DNA from: a virus
DNA length: 46,132 nt
IMG/VR virus record: IMGVR_UViG_3300046780_000058
Location: 1 to 46,132 of that record
Strand: one strand, 5' to 3'
Shown here: piece after piece, positions 14,641 to 22,655 of the stretch
Layout: each line of letters begins with the position of its first letter
How positions within the stretch are numbered: position 1 is the first letter of the stretch
The notes under the pieces: generated by a model
What the model saw: the letters and a program-made list of their open reading frames with translations, nothing else
Databases searched by the model: none
What the model was told of the DNA's origin: nothing
Made by a program: the position numbers and the translations under genes

Positions 14641-15892
14641 ACAACATGACGAATTAGAATCACCTCTGAGTTTTTGGCGCTGGAGTGGTATAGCGGCTAT
14701 TTCTGCTGTAGTGAAAGACCAAGTGTGGATGGACAGGCAAATCTTTAACCTGTATCCAAACATATACGTCATGTTACACGCTGACTCAGGACTTAAAAAG
14801 GGTCCACCAGTTAGTATGGCAAGACAGTTGGTTAAGGCAGTAAATAATACGAGAATCATCGCAGGACGTTCATCGATTCAGGGAATTCTAAAAGAACTAG
14901 GGACTGCCTATACTCAGCCCGGTGGGAAAGTTATGAACAAATCCGTGGCGTTTATATGCAGTTCTGAGTTGTCGTCGTCAATTGTAGGCGACCCTGTTGC
15001 GACTAAGATTCTCACCGACCTTTACGATAGACAGTATAACGTCGGCGAATGGAAATCATTGTTAAAGATGGAATCTTTTGAGTTAAAAGACCCTACTGTA
15101 ACAATGCTCACTGCCACCAATGAAGCTATGGGTGAGGACTTTTTCACCAAAGCTGCCATACAAGGTGGTTATTTTGCAAGAACGTTCATTGTCTACGAAA
15201 AGACCGGCGACAATGTTAATTCACTGAATTACCCACTAGAGCATAAACCGAACTATGCAGTTAGTGCTAACTATCTCAAAGAACTAGCTAAATTGAATGG
15301 ACAGTTTAAGACCTTCGCGACTTTAGAGAAAGACGATGAATACAGATTTAAGAAAGTAATCAAAGGTCGAGACATCTATTTCAATGAGGTTGGTATCATC
15401 TACGAGGACTGGTATCATGGCTTCAAAGAGTTAATGAAGCTACAGGAAATCAAGGATGAGACTGGAACTATGAATAGATTTGGTGACTCAGTTCTCAAGG
15501 TAGCAATGCTATTGAGTTTAGCTGAGTGTCCATGTCTAGTAATATCCGAATCCGCGATGCGCGAAGCTATTGGTGAATGTGAAAGACTATTAGGTAATGC
15601 GCGTAAGACTACTCTCGGTAAGCACGGTATGAGTAGTGCTGCGCTCCTGAAATCTATGGTCATTATGGAACTGTTGAATCGAGAGGAACACAACGTATCA
15701 CGAACAGTGTTGATGAAGAAGATGTGGATGCATTACCAACACAGTCAAGAGTTCGATGATATGATGCAGACTTTCGATGCATCAGGAATGATTAAAACTG
15801 AATCCATAGGGAATCAAATCATTTACCGTATGCCTGACGAACAGGTTAAAGAACTTAAGAAGTTCATGGCTGGAAAGGGCCATAAACAATGA
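14612..15892 (+). CDS. DUF3987-type P-loop ATPase, probable replicative helicase
   Basis: 426 residues. The opening SPLSFWRWSGIAAISAVV...LYPNIYVMLHADSGLKKG is the standard start of DUF3987/primase-helicase proteins; the P-loop is ADSGLKKG (57-64), where the usual Ser/Thr after Lys is replaced. ICSSELSSS and VTMLTATNEA fit Walker B and sensor positions. The C-terminus (about 340-426) looks like a winged helix. It follows the polymerase gene, which supports a helicase role. No primase motif is present, so primase must be elsewhere or host-derived. Confidence 0.75.
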   Translation: MASWLNEIVKQHDELESPLSFWRWSGIAAISAVVKDQVWMDRQIFNLYPNIYVMLHADSGLKKGPPVSMARQLVKAVNNTRIIAGRSSIQGILKELGTAYTQPGGKVMNKSVAFICSSELSSSIVGDPVATKILTDLYDRQYNVGEWKSLLKMESFELKDPTVTMLTATNEAMGEDFFTKAAIQGGYFARTFIVYEKTGDNVNSLNYPLEHKPNYAVSANYLKELAKLNGQFKTFATLEKDDEYRFKKVIKGRDIYFNEVGIIYEDWYHGFKELMKLQEIKDETGTMNRFGDSVLKVAMLLSLAECPCLVISESAMREAIGECERLLGNARKTTLGKHGMSSAALLKSMVIMELLNREEHNVSRTVLMKKMWMHYQHSQEFDDMMQTFDASGMIKTESIGNQIIYRMPDEQVKELKKFMAGKGHKQ

Positions 15893-16086
15893 AAGGCAAA
15901 CAAGGTTTCGCATCTATGAATCCTGATACATTGCGTGAGATAGCTTCCAAAGGTGGTAAAGCTGCACACGCACAGGGAACTGCACATAGATGGACTAGTG
16001 AGGAAGCAGCAGCGGCAGGACGTAAAGGCGGCGTAGTTTCGCGTGGTGGACGCGGGAAGAAGGATACTGATGACCGGGACAATTAA
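15889..16086 (+). CDS. KGG-motif small protein
   Basis: 65 residues with SKGGKAA and RKGGVVS, the repeat of KGG/con-10 stress-protein family members, and a basic C-terminus. The ATGA overlap with the previous stop shows coupling. KGG proteins are small and often disordered; the phage role is unknown. Confidence 0.7.
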   Translation: MKGKQGFASMNPDTLREIASKGGKAAHAQGTAHRWTSEEAAAAGRKGGVVSRGGRGKKDTDDRDN

Positions 16087-16300
16087 GAATGTAATAGTTT
16101 CCAAGAACTTTGGTTTTATTCGGGATTCCAAAGGTGTGGAATACTTCTTTCACAAGGAAGATTTTCTTGGTTTTTGGGATGACCTTGTGGCTGATTACGA
16201 GACTCAGCCTATCACTGTAGAATTTGAAGGAAAGGACACTCCCAAAGGCGCACGCGCTTCCAACGTTCAGAGACTCGACCATCCTAACACTGCGAGGTAA
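16070..16300 (+). CDS. Cold-shock-domain protein (second copy in the genome)
   Basis: ATG 16070 is chosen over an upstream in-frame ATG at 16043 because AAGAAGGA precedes it and the CSD begins at once: MTGTIKNVIVSKNFGFIRDS, then EYFFHKEDF. NFGFIR is RNP1 and YFFHKED is RNP2. 76 residues, the usual CspA length. Overlaps the KGG gene by 17 bases. Single-strand nucleic-acid binding is expected; possibly an RNA chaperone for the structured phage transcripts. Confidence 0.8.
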   Translation: MTGTIKNVIVSKNFGFIRDSKGVEYFFHKEDFLGFWDDLVADYETQPITVEFEGKDTPKGARASNVQRLDHPNTAR

Positions 16301-16302
16301 TT

Positions 16303-16614
16303 ATGGGTTGGGCGTCCAGAACTAATCACGGCTCACTAGAATCGTTGAAAAGACGAAGTAGGAAAAAGACTAGTGCCATACAGCCAACAGCTAAAGTCCA
16401 TATTCCTAACAGCGACCTTAGTGTTGGGGATGCACTATTTATGGGGATGTTAAAAGGACTTCGCCCAATGTCAACTTCTGAAAGACAGGAAGCAATAGAA
16501 CAAGGAATGGATATGCGTCCTCCTGATATTGTAGAAAAGGAGAAACGTATGAAAGAGTTATCACTTGAACCGGAGACTCAAATTGAAGCGAAAATCATTC
16601 TCACTGACTCGTAA
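16303..16614 (+). CDS. Hypothetical protein, 103 aa
   Basis: GCGAGGTAATT precedes the ATG. Basic N-terminus (SLKRRSRKKTSA), then a helical region with Met-rich turns (ALFMGMLKGLRPMS). No motif recognised. Overlaps the following gene by 32 bases. Confidence 0.65.
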   Translation: MGWASRTNHGSLESLKRRSRKKTSAIQPTAKVHIPNSDLSVGDALFMGMLKGLRPMSTSERQEAIEQGMDMRPPDIVEKEKRMKELSLEPETQIEAKIILTDS

Positions 16615-16795
16615 ATTTCGTAGGGCGTGGTTTAACTTCACGTTCAAATATCTCATTGGAATCAGAGTTGGTCCATTGATGTATAGTACGTTTGGGAAAT
16701 ACTATTTCATCGATGGTTATGGAACTGTTTGGAAATTAACTCCTACCTATTATGGAGATGACACTCCACTTACTATAACACTAGTAGAAAGATAG
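16583..16795 (+). CDS. Basic aromatic-rich protein, 70 aa, TTG start
   Basis: No ATG is available at the front; TTG 16583 has GGAG seven bases upstream and is preferred to TTG 16565. The N-terminus is Lys/Arg rich, followed by many Phe/Tyr/Gly residues in a beta-like pattern (YSTFGKYYFIDGYGTVWKLT). It ends just before the tRNA gene. Not recognised. Confidence 0.55.
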   Translation: MKRKSFSLTRKFRRAWFNFTFKYLIGIRVGPLMYSTFGKYYFIDGYGTVWKLTPTYYGDDTPLTITLVER

Positions 16796-16802
16796 GAAGG
16801 AT

Positions 16803-16884
16803 GCCGGGTTGGTGAAATTGGCAGACACAACGGACTTAAAATCCGTCGCAGTAATGCATATCGGTTCGACCCCGATACCCGGCA
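16803..16884 (+). tRNA. tRNA-Leu (anticodon TAA)
   Basis: Class II tRNA of 82 nt. Acceptor GCCGGGT (16803-16809) pairs with ACCCGGC (16877-16883), discriminator A at 16884, no encoded CCA. Anticodon stem ACGGA/TCCGT encloses loop CTTAAAA with TAA at 16837-16839. A long variable arm follows, and the T stem ATCGG/CCGAT encloses TTCGACC. It would decode UUA (and UUG by wobble). It is part of the plus-strand operon. Confidence 0.97.
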
Positions 16885-16890
16885 CTTACT

Positions 16891-17133
16891 ATGATTATAC
16901 AAACCGAGTTCATTTTAGAAGTAGGTAAGATTTATGGGAATGATGATTGGTATCATCCATTGTCTGACCAATATGGAAAAGACCATAGAGTTTCATTTGT
17001 GGTAATTAGGATTGCAACTAAAGAGGAATTTCTAGAACAGGTTTCTGGATTCCATGACATACCTAAATCAACTATAGAGACTATGCACCAAGAGATTCAC
17101 AAAATGAATTTCTATCAAATAGCGATGGACTAA
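16891..17133 (+). CDS. Hypothetical protein, 80 aa
   Basis: Starts six bases after the tRNA with no strong ribosome site. Mixed strand/helix composition, His- and Tyr-rich near WYHPLSDQYGKDHR. The stop TAA overlaps the ATG of the next gene (TAATG). Not recognised. Confidence 0.65.
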   Translation: MIIQTEFILEVGKIYGNDDWYHPLSDQYGKDHRVSFVVIRIATKEEFLEQVSGFHDIPKSTIETMHQEIHKMNFYQIAMD

Positions 17134-17324
17134 TGTTACTTCCACCACCTGAATATGAAGATGAACCAGAACCTATTGAAAAAGAGGTAATATCTGATGA
17201 GCGAAAGAGACACTTCGAGAGATTCCTCACGGCCATATCGTGGACTTGTGGAAGGTGCGGACTCACCAACCACGGCTGGAATGAGAGATGTGCCGATTGG
17301 CGGTGCAAAGCCCCAAGAGCATAA
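17133..17324 (+). CDS. Protein with RanBP2-type zinc finger
   Basis: 63 residues. The acidic, Pro-rich first half is followed by WTCGRCGLTNHGWNERCAD and CKAPR, which matches the W-x-C-x2-C-x3-N-x6-C...C layout of RanBP2-type fingers (four Cys plus Trp and Asn), known to bind ssRNA or ubiquitin in eukaryotes and found sporadically in bacteria. From 17197 on, it shares DNA with the next gene in another frame. Confidence 0.7.
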   Translation: MLLPPPEYEDEPEPIEKEVISDERKRHFERFLTAISWTCGRCGLTNHGWNERCADWRCKAPRA

Positions 17325-17847
17325 CTACAACTGTCCACATTGCAATTATCCAAATAGTTTTCCCCATCATATTTCAGCAGGGGAAAGAATTGTTTGTTTT
17401 AATTGTAGTAAGGGATTTGCAGTAACTCTTGAAATGACTCACTCTGAATTAATGCCACGCACTACTCCAGTTCGGAATGGTTCACCAGTGTTCTATGCTA
17501 TTCTTGAGGAGATGGGAAAACTGCATAGTCGCAAGAGTTACGATTATGCCAGTAGCGAGAATCCCTACGGAAACTACGAATTTGCTGGACAAATGAGTCA
17601 GCTATTCGATAACTCTAAAGATGCAGGATTTGTAGGTAGGATTGGCGAAAAGCTATTCCGGCTGGCGAATCTTGAGAATAATGGTAAGTATCCTAACAAT
17701 GAAAGTATTCAGGATACTGAAACTGACCTCTGTGTAATTATGACTCTATGGATTGCATCGCGTCGTGAACGTCGCATGAGAGAAGGACAAGCGACGGCGA
17801 AACAAGCCATAGAGTCATTTCCTAATGGGGAAGTGAAATACAAGTAG
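17197..17847 (+). CDS. Zinc ribbon plus MazG/DUF1599-like domain protein
   Basis: 216 residues. Residues 1-42 look disordered and overlap the previous gene by 128 bases; an internal ATG at 17281 is the alternative start. C46, C49, C67 and C70 form a zinc ribbon. Residues about 98-185 have KLHSRKSYDYASSENPYGNY, RLANL and NESIQDTETDLCV, the pattern of phage DUF1599/DUF6378-type proteins, helical domains related to nucleotide pyrophosphohydrolases of the MazG kind. A role in nucleotide metabolism is likely but not proven. Its stop abuts the stop of the convergent gene. Confidence 0.7.
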   Translation: MSERDTSRDSSRPYRGLVEGADSPTTAGMRDVPIGGAKPQEHNYNCPHCNYPNSFPHHISAGERIVCFNCSKGFAVTLEMTHSELMPRTTPVRNGSPVFYAILEEMGKLHSRKSYDYASSENPYGNYEFAGQMSQLFDNSKDAGFVGRIGEKLFRLANLENNGKYPNNESIQDTETDLCVIMTLWIASRRERRMREGQATAKQAIESFPNGEVKYK

Positions 17848-20097
17848 TTAGTGTGGCCTCTGTTTCTTGTATTCCTGAACACCCATACCAAGTGTAGCGA
17901 GAGGGGCTATAACCGCGTCTTTGGGTTGTAGTCCTTCTTCGTTTATTAGGTCATACATATCTTGCATTAGCAATGGAATGAATCTCTGAGCGAGAGAATT
18001 CTCCATTGGATTCATTGTCTTAAAGTTCATCTTCTCACCAGATAGTTCCCGCTGATTCCGCATCATTAACTGCCACGCGAAACCCAATACAGGATTAGCC
18101 TTACCTACAGCAAATCTTTCCGCAACATCGGCAGGTTCAGATTGCCCATAACCCGGATTAGATAAGCTGTATTTACGCTGTGTATTAGTTGATTTGAATC
18201 TGCCACCAAACTTAATACCCAGCTTGTCGAGGGCAGGCATTAGACGTTCAGCAGCTACAATATACTGTTGGAAACCAGCATAAGGGTCAAGTCTAGTCTG
18301 TCCTAATTGTATCTTACCAAAGTCAGAACTAGATGGGTCAGTCTCTACTTTACCACCTGCCATCTTACCAAGTGTAGTAACAGTAGCTCCTAATCCTGCA
18401 ATAGCAAAGAGAGACTTTAATGCCTCTTTTCTAGCAGGAGCAGGTAATGCCCAATAGTATTGGGGATTCAACATCTGAATACGTGAAGCTATCAGACGTG
18501 GTGAGAACAGAGCAGTAGCTAGAATGTTAGACGCAGGTTCAAGTTTACCTAATGAACCACGGCCAGTAGATGTGTTGACGAATTCCGCGAAAGCATTGGC
18601 TAGTGGTTTGTTTACCTTACCATCCTGACCAATTACTTTCGAATCCTCGATTAATGACTTAAATGTGTCAGCTCTCAACTTGTTCAGGAAAGCAGTATAT
18701 GCACGGTTAGACCTACGCACACCGGGAACCTTCTCAGCCCACGATGATTTGAAAGCTTCTTCTCGTGCAGACATACTATTCAAGTCAGTAAATTTCAATC
18801 CAGCTTCTTCCGCCATCGATGGCTTGATATTACCCTTAGCATCAATATTCTTCTTGAACATTGGTTCTTTGGTAATATCTTCCATAATAGCATTGTAGGC
18901 TCCCTCAGAACCCCATGCTTTGAACATATCATCTAGTGATGACCAGAATTCCTTTTTGTGAATTAGTCCCACACCCTGACGTAATGGAGCACTAAAGTCC
19001 ATAGATGCCATCAGAGTGCGTGGAGCATTGAGAGCTTCCATTAACTTGTTAGTTTTATATTCAGGTGCAGTATATTCCTTAACAGCAGGTGATTCTTTCA
19101 CCTTTTCAATAATGATATTTCCACGCGCATCCATATCCTTATAGTTGTAACCAAGCGCGATAAAATCATCCATCTTCTTACGATTGATTTCACCGGGCTT
19201 TAGTGTGAATTCAGTCCCCATAGGAGCAGCACGATACTTAGCATGGGGGTCCACGAAGTTAGCATCTTTAGCAGCTTGTGCAGCCGTTTTAGCTGCATTT
19301 TCTGCATTAATAGTATTAGCTGCTGTAGTGGAACTTTTACCCACTCTAGTAGCACCTGCAACTTCAGGAGATACAGGTGGTATAGCAGCACCCATACCAG
19401 TAGGTTTAGCATTAGGTGGTTTTACACCAAATTCAATATTAGGGTCTATTCTTTCAGGAACTTTAGGTGCATCGCTCAAACCACTTGCACCCATAGCTAT
19501 TTCGACTAAGCCCTGTCCTCTTTCACCCCATGTTGAATTGGGGTTAATTACTTTCATTGCACCAGATGGTATCTGTGCAGCATTAGCTAAATTGCCAGCA
19601 GCAGTTAAGCCTTTAGCAATAGTAGGTAGTCCAGCCTTCGCAGCCATACTAGACCCACCACTCGCCAACATACCAGCGAGATTAATGGGCGAAGTAAAAC
19701 CACTCATTAAGTCACCAATACCTTGAGTAACACCACCAGCAAATCCCTCTACTTGTGCAGCAAAAGGACTTCTATCAAGAGATGGGGAATCAATAGAATC
19801 TGCTACTTTACCAGCCACTTCTGACGGTAATGTAGTCAATGGTTTATTAGCAGCATCCCATACTTTACGTAAAGTTCCCCTAGTATCAACAGGGGGTTTA
19901 GGCGGTGGTGCTACAGGAGCCGCCGGTGGAGGTGGCGCAGCTTTAGTATCAGTAGGAGGTGCTGCATCAGCAGGCATAAGTTCTACCTTATTCTCTTTTG
20001 CAGCAGCTTCTACCTGTTCATCCGTAGGGGGATTATCTCCCTCGAAATCGAGAGTTCCCCCGCCCTTTAAGTTAAATTGAAACTTCTTCTGAGGCAT
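17848..20097 (-). CDS. Large virion-associated protein, probable ejection protein
   Basis: 749 residues, last gene of the minus arm. N-terminus FQFNLKGGGTLDFEG, Pro/Ala linker (about 50-70), then a Gly/Ala-rich segment whose residues 96-144 resemble the 130-aa product of the next gene upstream. The C-terminal half (APRTLMASMDFSAPLRQGVGL onward, then a hydrophobic SLFAIAGLGATVTTLG stretch) resembles large polyvalent-protein-associated domains of phages, which travel in the virion. No catalytic motif visible. It may act in genome ejection or host control on entry. Confidence 0.75.
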   Translation of the reverse strand: MPQKKFQFNLKGGGTLDFEGDNPPTDEQVEAAAKENKVELMPADAAPPTDTKAAPPPPAAPVAPPPKPPVDTRGTLRKVWDAANKPLTTLPSEVAGKVADSIDSPSLDRSPFAAQVEGFAGGVTQGIGDLMSGFTSPINLAGMLASGGSSMAAKAGLPTIAKGLTAAGNLANAAQIPSGAMKVINPNSTWGERGQGLVEIAMGASGLSDAPKVPERIDPNIEFGVKPPNAKPTGMGAAIPPVSPEVAGATRVGKSSTTAANTINAENAAKTAAQAAKDANFVDPHAKYRAAPMGTEFTLKPGEINRKKMDDFIALGYNYKDMDARGNIIIEKVKESPAVKEYTAPEYKTNKLMEALNAPRTLMASMDFSAPLRQGVGLIHKKEFWSSLDDMFKAWGSEGAYNAIMEDITKEPMFKKNIDAKGNIKPSMAEEAGLKFTDLNSMSAREEAFKSSWAEKVPGVRRSNRAYTAFLNKLRADTFKSLIEDSKVIGQDGKVNKPLANAFAEFVNTSTGRGSLGKLEPASNILATALFSPRLIASRIQMLNPQYYWALPAPARKEALKSLFAIAGLGATVTTLGKMAGGKVETDPSSSDFGKIQLGQTRLDPYAGFQQYIVAAERLMPALDKLGIKFGGRFKSTNTQRKYSLSNPGYGQSEPADVAERFAVGKANPVLGFAWQLMMRNQRELSGEKMNFKTMNPMENSLAQRFIPLLMQDMYDLINEEGLQPKDAVIAPLATLGMGVQEYKKQRPH

Positions 20098-20489
20098 TAT
20101 CTCAATCCACTAGCCATTCCAGCTGCAATTTGTGCAAGACCTAATGGCTTATTAGATTTACGCATTTTATCCACACCCCCTGCCATAGCTACTAAACCGG
20201 GAATCCGTGACCCTGTTGAAAGCATAGCAAGATTAGCAGGAGAAGTCATTTCAGATGCTACATTACCTGCACCCTCTGTCATACCTGCAAGTAAGCCCAT
20301 TAACTTAGCTTGAAATGGACTTCTATTTACTGATGGTTGGTCAATCTTATCAGCTAACACCTTTCCATAGTGAGCAGGAGCATTAATCATAGGTTGTAAT
20401 AGTTGGTCCATAATATCAGGATTTTTAACCATACCCTGAGGTTCTGGGTCCATCTTGTCCAGTATTTTAGGACGTAAGAATGGTGGCAT
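20097..20489 (-). CDS. Small Ala/Gly-rich protein, paralogue of the neighbouring large protein's N-terminal part
   Basis: 130 residues. Residues 42-90 (KVLADKIDQPSVNRSPF..., GMTEGAGN, TSPANLAML) align by eye with residues 96-144 of the 749-aa protein (KVADSIDSPSLDRSPF..., GVTQGIGD, TSPINLAGML). The rest is Ala/Gly-rich and mildly hydrophobic. The stop overlaps the next start (TAATG). Likely an ejection-module protein that arose by tandem duplication. Confidence 0.7.
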   Translation of the reverse strand: MPPFLRPKILDKMDPEPQGMVKNPDIMDQLLQPMINAPAHYGKVLADKIDQPSVNRSPFQAKLMGLLAGMTEGAGNVASEMTSPANLAMLSTGSRIPGLVAMAGGVDKMRKSNKPLGLAQIAAGMASGLR

Positions 20490-20490
20490 G

Positions 20491-21516
20491 TTACTTCGTA
20501 ACTGTTACCTTACCAGAATACTTACTTCCCGGAACTCCCGCTAATGGTGGCGGCTGATATCCCGGTGGAGGTGTAGTCGTAGTAGATGGCAGACCAGTAG
20601 GACTACCATAAATACGTTCATTAATCTGTCTCTGTTGGTCAGGATTTGGTCCAGACGCACCAAAGAAACCATCAGCAGGTGGTTGAATAGTAAACTGACC
20701 ATTAGGTCCAACCGTAATGAATTGGCCTAACGCAGGGTCATTCGCTACACCCTGAGCCTTATTCCAATAGTCAGTCCTTTGTTGTGTAGCATTAGGAGCT
20801 TGTGGTGCATGGTTAATTCCAGCCACTTCCTTATTACCAGCTACCTGAGCAGCAATCTGAGCAAGTCTCTGATTACCTTGTGTAGACTGTAAATCAGAAG
20901 CAGAGGTATTTCGCATATCCTGAATAGTTTCACGTCCAGACTGACGTTGTTTTTCAAGGTCTAATGCAAGTAAACCACGCGCTTGAATGTCACCGGCTCG
21001 CGCACGATTAGTTAAATCCAATCTTTCAGCATCAGTTAAATCATGCACATTAGAATACACATCAGCACGTTGCTGGCGAATACTCCTATCTGCATCCTGA
21101 TTCTGGTCTCTCATAGCATAGTTCTGTGCAGTAATAGCATTTTTATCTTTACTCTGACCAATCAAGGCAGCCTGATAATCAGTCATACGACGAGCATCTT
21201 TACCTTCTTCATCCGGCCAACGAACAGCCGTATTCATATAACCAGTAGTAGAACCAGAAGTTTGAACACGCCTATCCTGTTCTTTCTGGTCAAGCATCTG
21301 ATTACGACGAGACATATCATTCTGGAACATTGCCATATCTTTGGCTCTATTCATATCTTGATTCTTGGACTGATTACGCAAATGCATAATCGTGCCCATA
21401 ATATCATTCAAATTACCACCCCCACTACCACCACTGAAGTCAGGCGGACCCATAACTCCAGCACCACCAGAGGGAGCCATTATGTTATTCATTCGGAGAG
21501 AGTCAACGAATCCCAT
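20491..21516 (-). CDS. Gln/Asn/Arg-rich probable internal virion protein
   Basis: 341 residues. Gly/Pro-rich start, then a long region rich in Q, D, R and N with helical periodicity, and a Pro/Thr-rich tail. Such composition is typical of ejected internal proteins of podoviruses (P22 gp7/gp20-like position). No enzymatic motif. Its start codon overlaps the stop of the upstream gene. Confidence 0.65.
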   Translation of the reverse strand: MGFVDSLRMNNIMAPSGGAGVMGPPDFSGGSGGGNLNDIMGTIMHLRNQSKNQDMNRAKDMAMFQNDMSRRNQMLDQKEQDRRVQTSGSTTGYMNTAVRWPDEEGKDARRMTDYQAALIGQSKDKNAITAQNYAMRDQNQDADRSIRQQRADVYSNVHDLTDAERLDLTNRARAGDIQARGLLALDLEKQRQSGRETIQDMRNTSASDLQSTQGNQRLAQIAAQVAGNKEVAGINHAPQAPNATQQRTDYWNKAQGVANDPALGQFITVGPNGQFTIQPPADGFFGASGPNPDQQRQINERIYGSPTGLPSTTTTPPPGYQPPPLAGVPGSKYSGKVTVTK

Positions 21517-22274
21517 TATTGTAATGCACTCAATGAAGAACTGATTAACCCAAGTTGATTTCGCTGATTACCTTGATTAATATCATTCTGTAATCCAGCA
21601 GATTGCATTGCCTGATTACCAAATGTATTAACTAAAGCAGGAGTAGTTCCATAGAGTGAAGTCATGCCACGCAGAGCATCACCCTGTAACTGTTGTCCTT
21701 GGAAAGTATATCTATTGCGAAGCTCATTTTCAGCTTGTGCATTAGAGCCATACATACTAGCTCCCTGCATCTTATTACTAGCGACATTCTGAGCAATTCC
21801 AGCATTAACATTGCTCATCTGGTCACTAATTTGGCTGCTCATATCACGCGCCATTTTAGCTTTTACAGCTGAATAGTTAGGGCTAAATCCACCCTGTAAT
21901 GAACGCTGTCTATCTACATCTCGATTTGCAGACGCATAGATAGAGCGAATTGGACTAATACCACGAGCGCGTAAGTCCTGAATATTCTGGTCTGAATATC
22001 CACCAGTAGTTCCCAAATCCTTCTGCATAGCGAGTGAAGCAGCAGAATCAGGTGACTGTGAATATCCCGGTTGTGGCTGATTAGCCAGTTTATTATAGTA
22101 TTCATTATACTTACCCATGATGCTATCGTAGTCCTGAGCTTGTGTGCCCACGGCAGCATCATAAGTCTTATACTGGTTAGCTAATGCGCTACTTCCAGTA
22201 GTTACCGTATTGGGCAATGTAGAACTAGTTGCCCACGGTCTAGAACTACCAGTTACTGATTGAACTCCCGGCAT
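21516..22274 (-). CDS. Gln/Ala/Ser-rich probable internal virion (ejection) protein
   Basis: 252 residues rich in Gln, Asn, Ser and Ala, with many Tyr near the N-terminus and long polar helices (SSQISDQMSNVNAGIAQNVA). Composition and position, upstream of the other Q-rich gene, suggest an ejection-complex subunit. Not recognised by motif. Confidence 0.65.
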   Translation of the reverse strand: MPGVQSVTGSSRPWATSSTLPNTVTTGSSALANQYKTYDAAVGTQAQDYDSIMGKYNEYYNKLANQPQPGYSQSPDSAASLAMQKDLGTTGGYSDQNIQDLRARGISPIRSIYASANRDVDRQRSLQGGFSPNYSAVKAKMARDMSSQISDQMSNVNAGIAQNVASNKMQGASMYGSNAQAENELRNRYTFQGQQLQGDALRGMTSLYGTTPALVNTFGNQAMQSAGLQNDINQGNQRNQLGLISSSLSALQ

Positions 22275-22275
22275 A

Positions 22276-22647
22276 TTAACCTGCTACGCCGATTTCGCCT
22301 TCACCCTGAATAGACAGTGAAGTATTAGCAGAAGCACCGCCAACCAAGAAGTCAGCAACATCAAGTCGCATAAGTCCATACCAGTCAACGTAAGAGTTAG
22401 CAGGAACGCTAAGACCAATTCCAATGACTTCGGTGCCTGCCGTATTAGCACCAGTAGCACCAAGCCAGAAGGAACAAGTAACAGCACCCGCAGTCTTATT
22501 AACGATTCTAATGTGCTTAAGAACAATGTATGCACCAGATGAACCTGAGTTCACACCACCTGCACCAGTAGTAGGATTCAGGATATTAGTAGTGAGAGTA
22601 TTCGTGAGCGCGACCGGACCAAATCGAAATACCTTATTAGCTGCCAT
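22276..22647 (-). CDS. Beta-sandwich-like small structural protein
   Basis: 123 residues with alternating hydrophobic strands (AYIVLKHIRIVNKTAGAVT) and many Thr, Ala and Gly. It looks like a small decoration or fibre-tip jelly-roll protein. GGAGAGGAA-like ribosome site upstream. Lies beside the beta-helix spike gene, so a tail-tip or receptor-binding accessory is likely. Confidence 0.6.
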   Translation of the reverse strand: MAANKVFRFGPVALTNTLTTNILNPTTGAGGVNSGSSGAYIVLKHIRIVNKTAGAVTCSFWLGATGANTAGTEVIGIGLSVPANSYVDWYGLMRLDVADFLVGGASANTSLSIQGEGEIGVAG

Positions 22648-22655
22648 TTCCTCTC

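Noticed and set aside
16803-16884. tRNA gene as a phage integration site
   Set aside because: No integrase, excisionase or attachment-like duplication is seen; the tRNA is a complete phage gene in an operon.
19184-19726. Long plus-strand frame of 180 codons
   Set aside because: It lies entirely inside the 749-aa minus-strand gene; its low-complexity Ala/Pro/Ile product is the mirror of the Gly/Ala-rich real protein, and there is no ribosome site.
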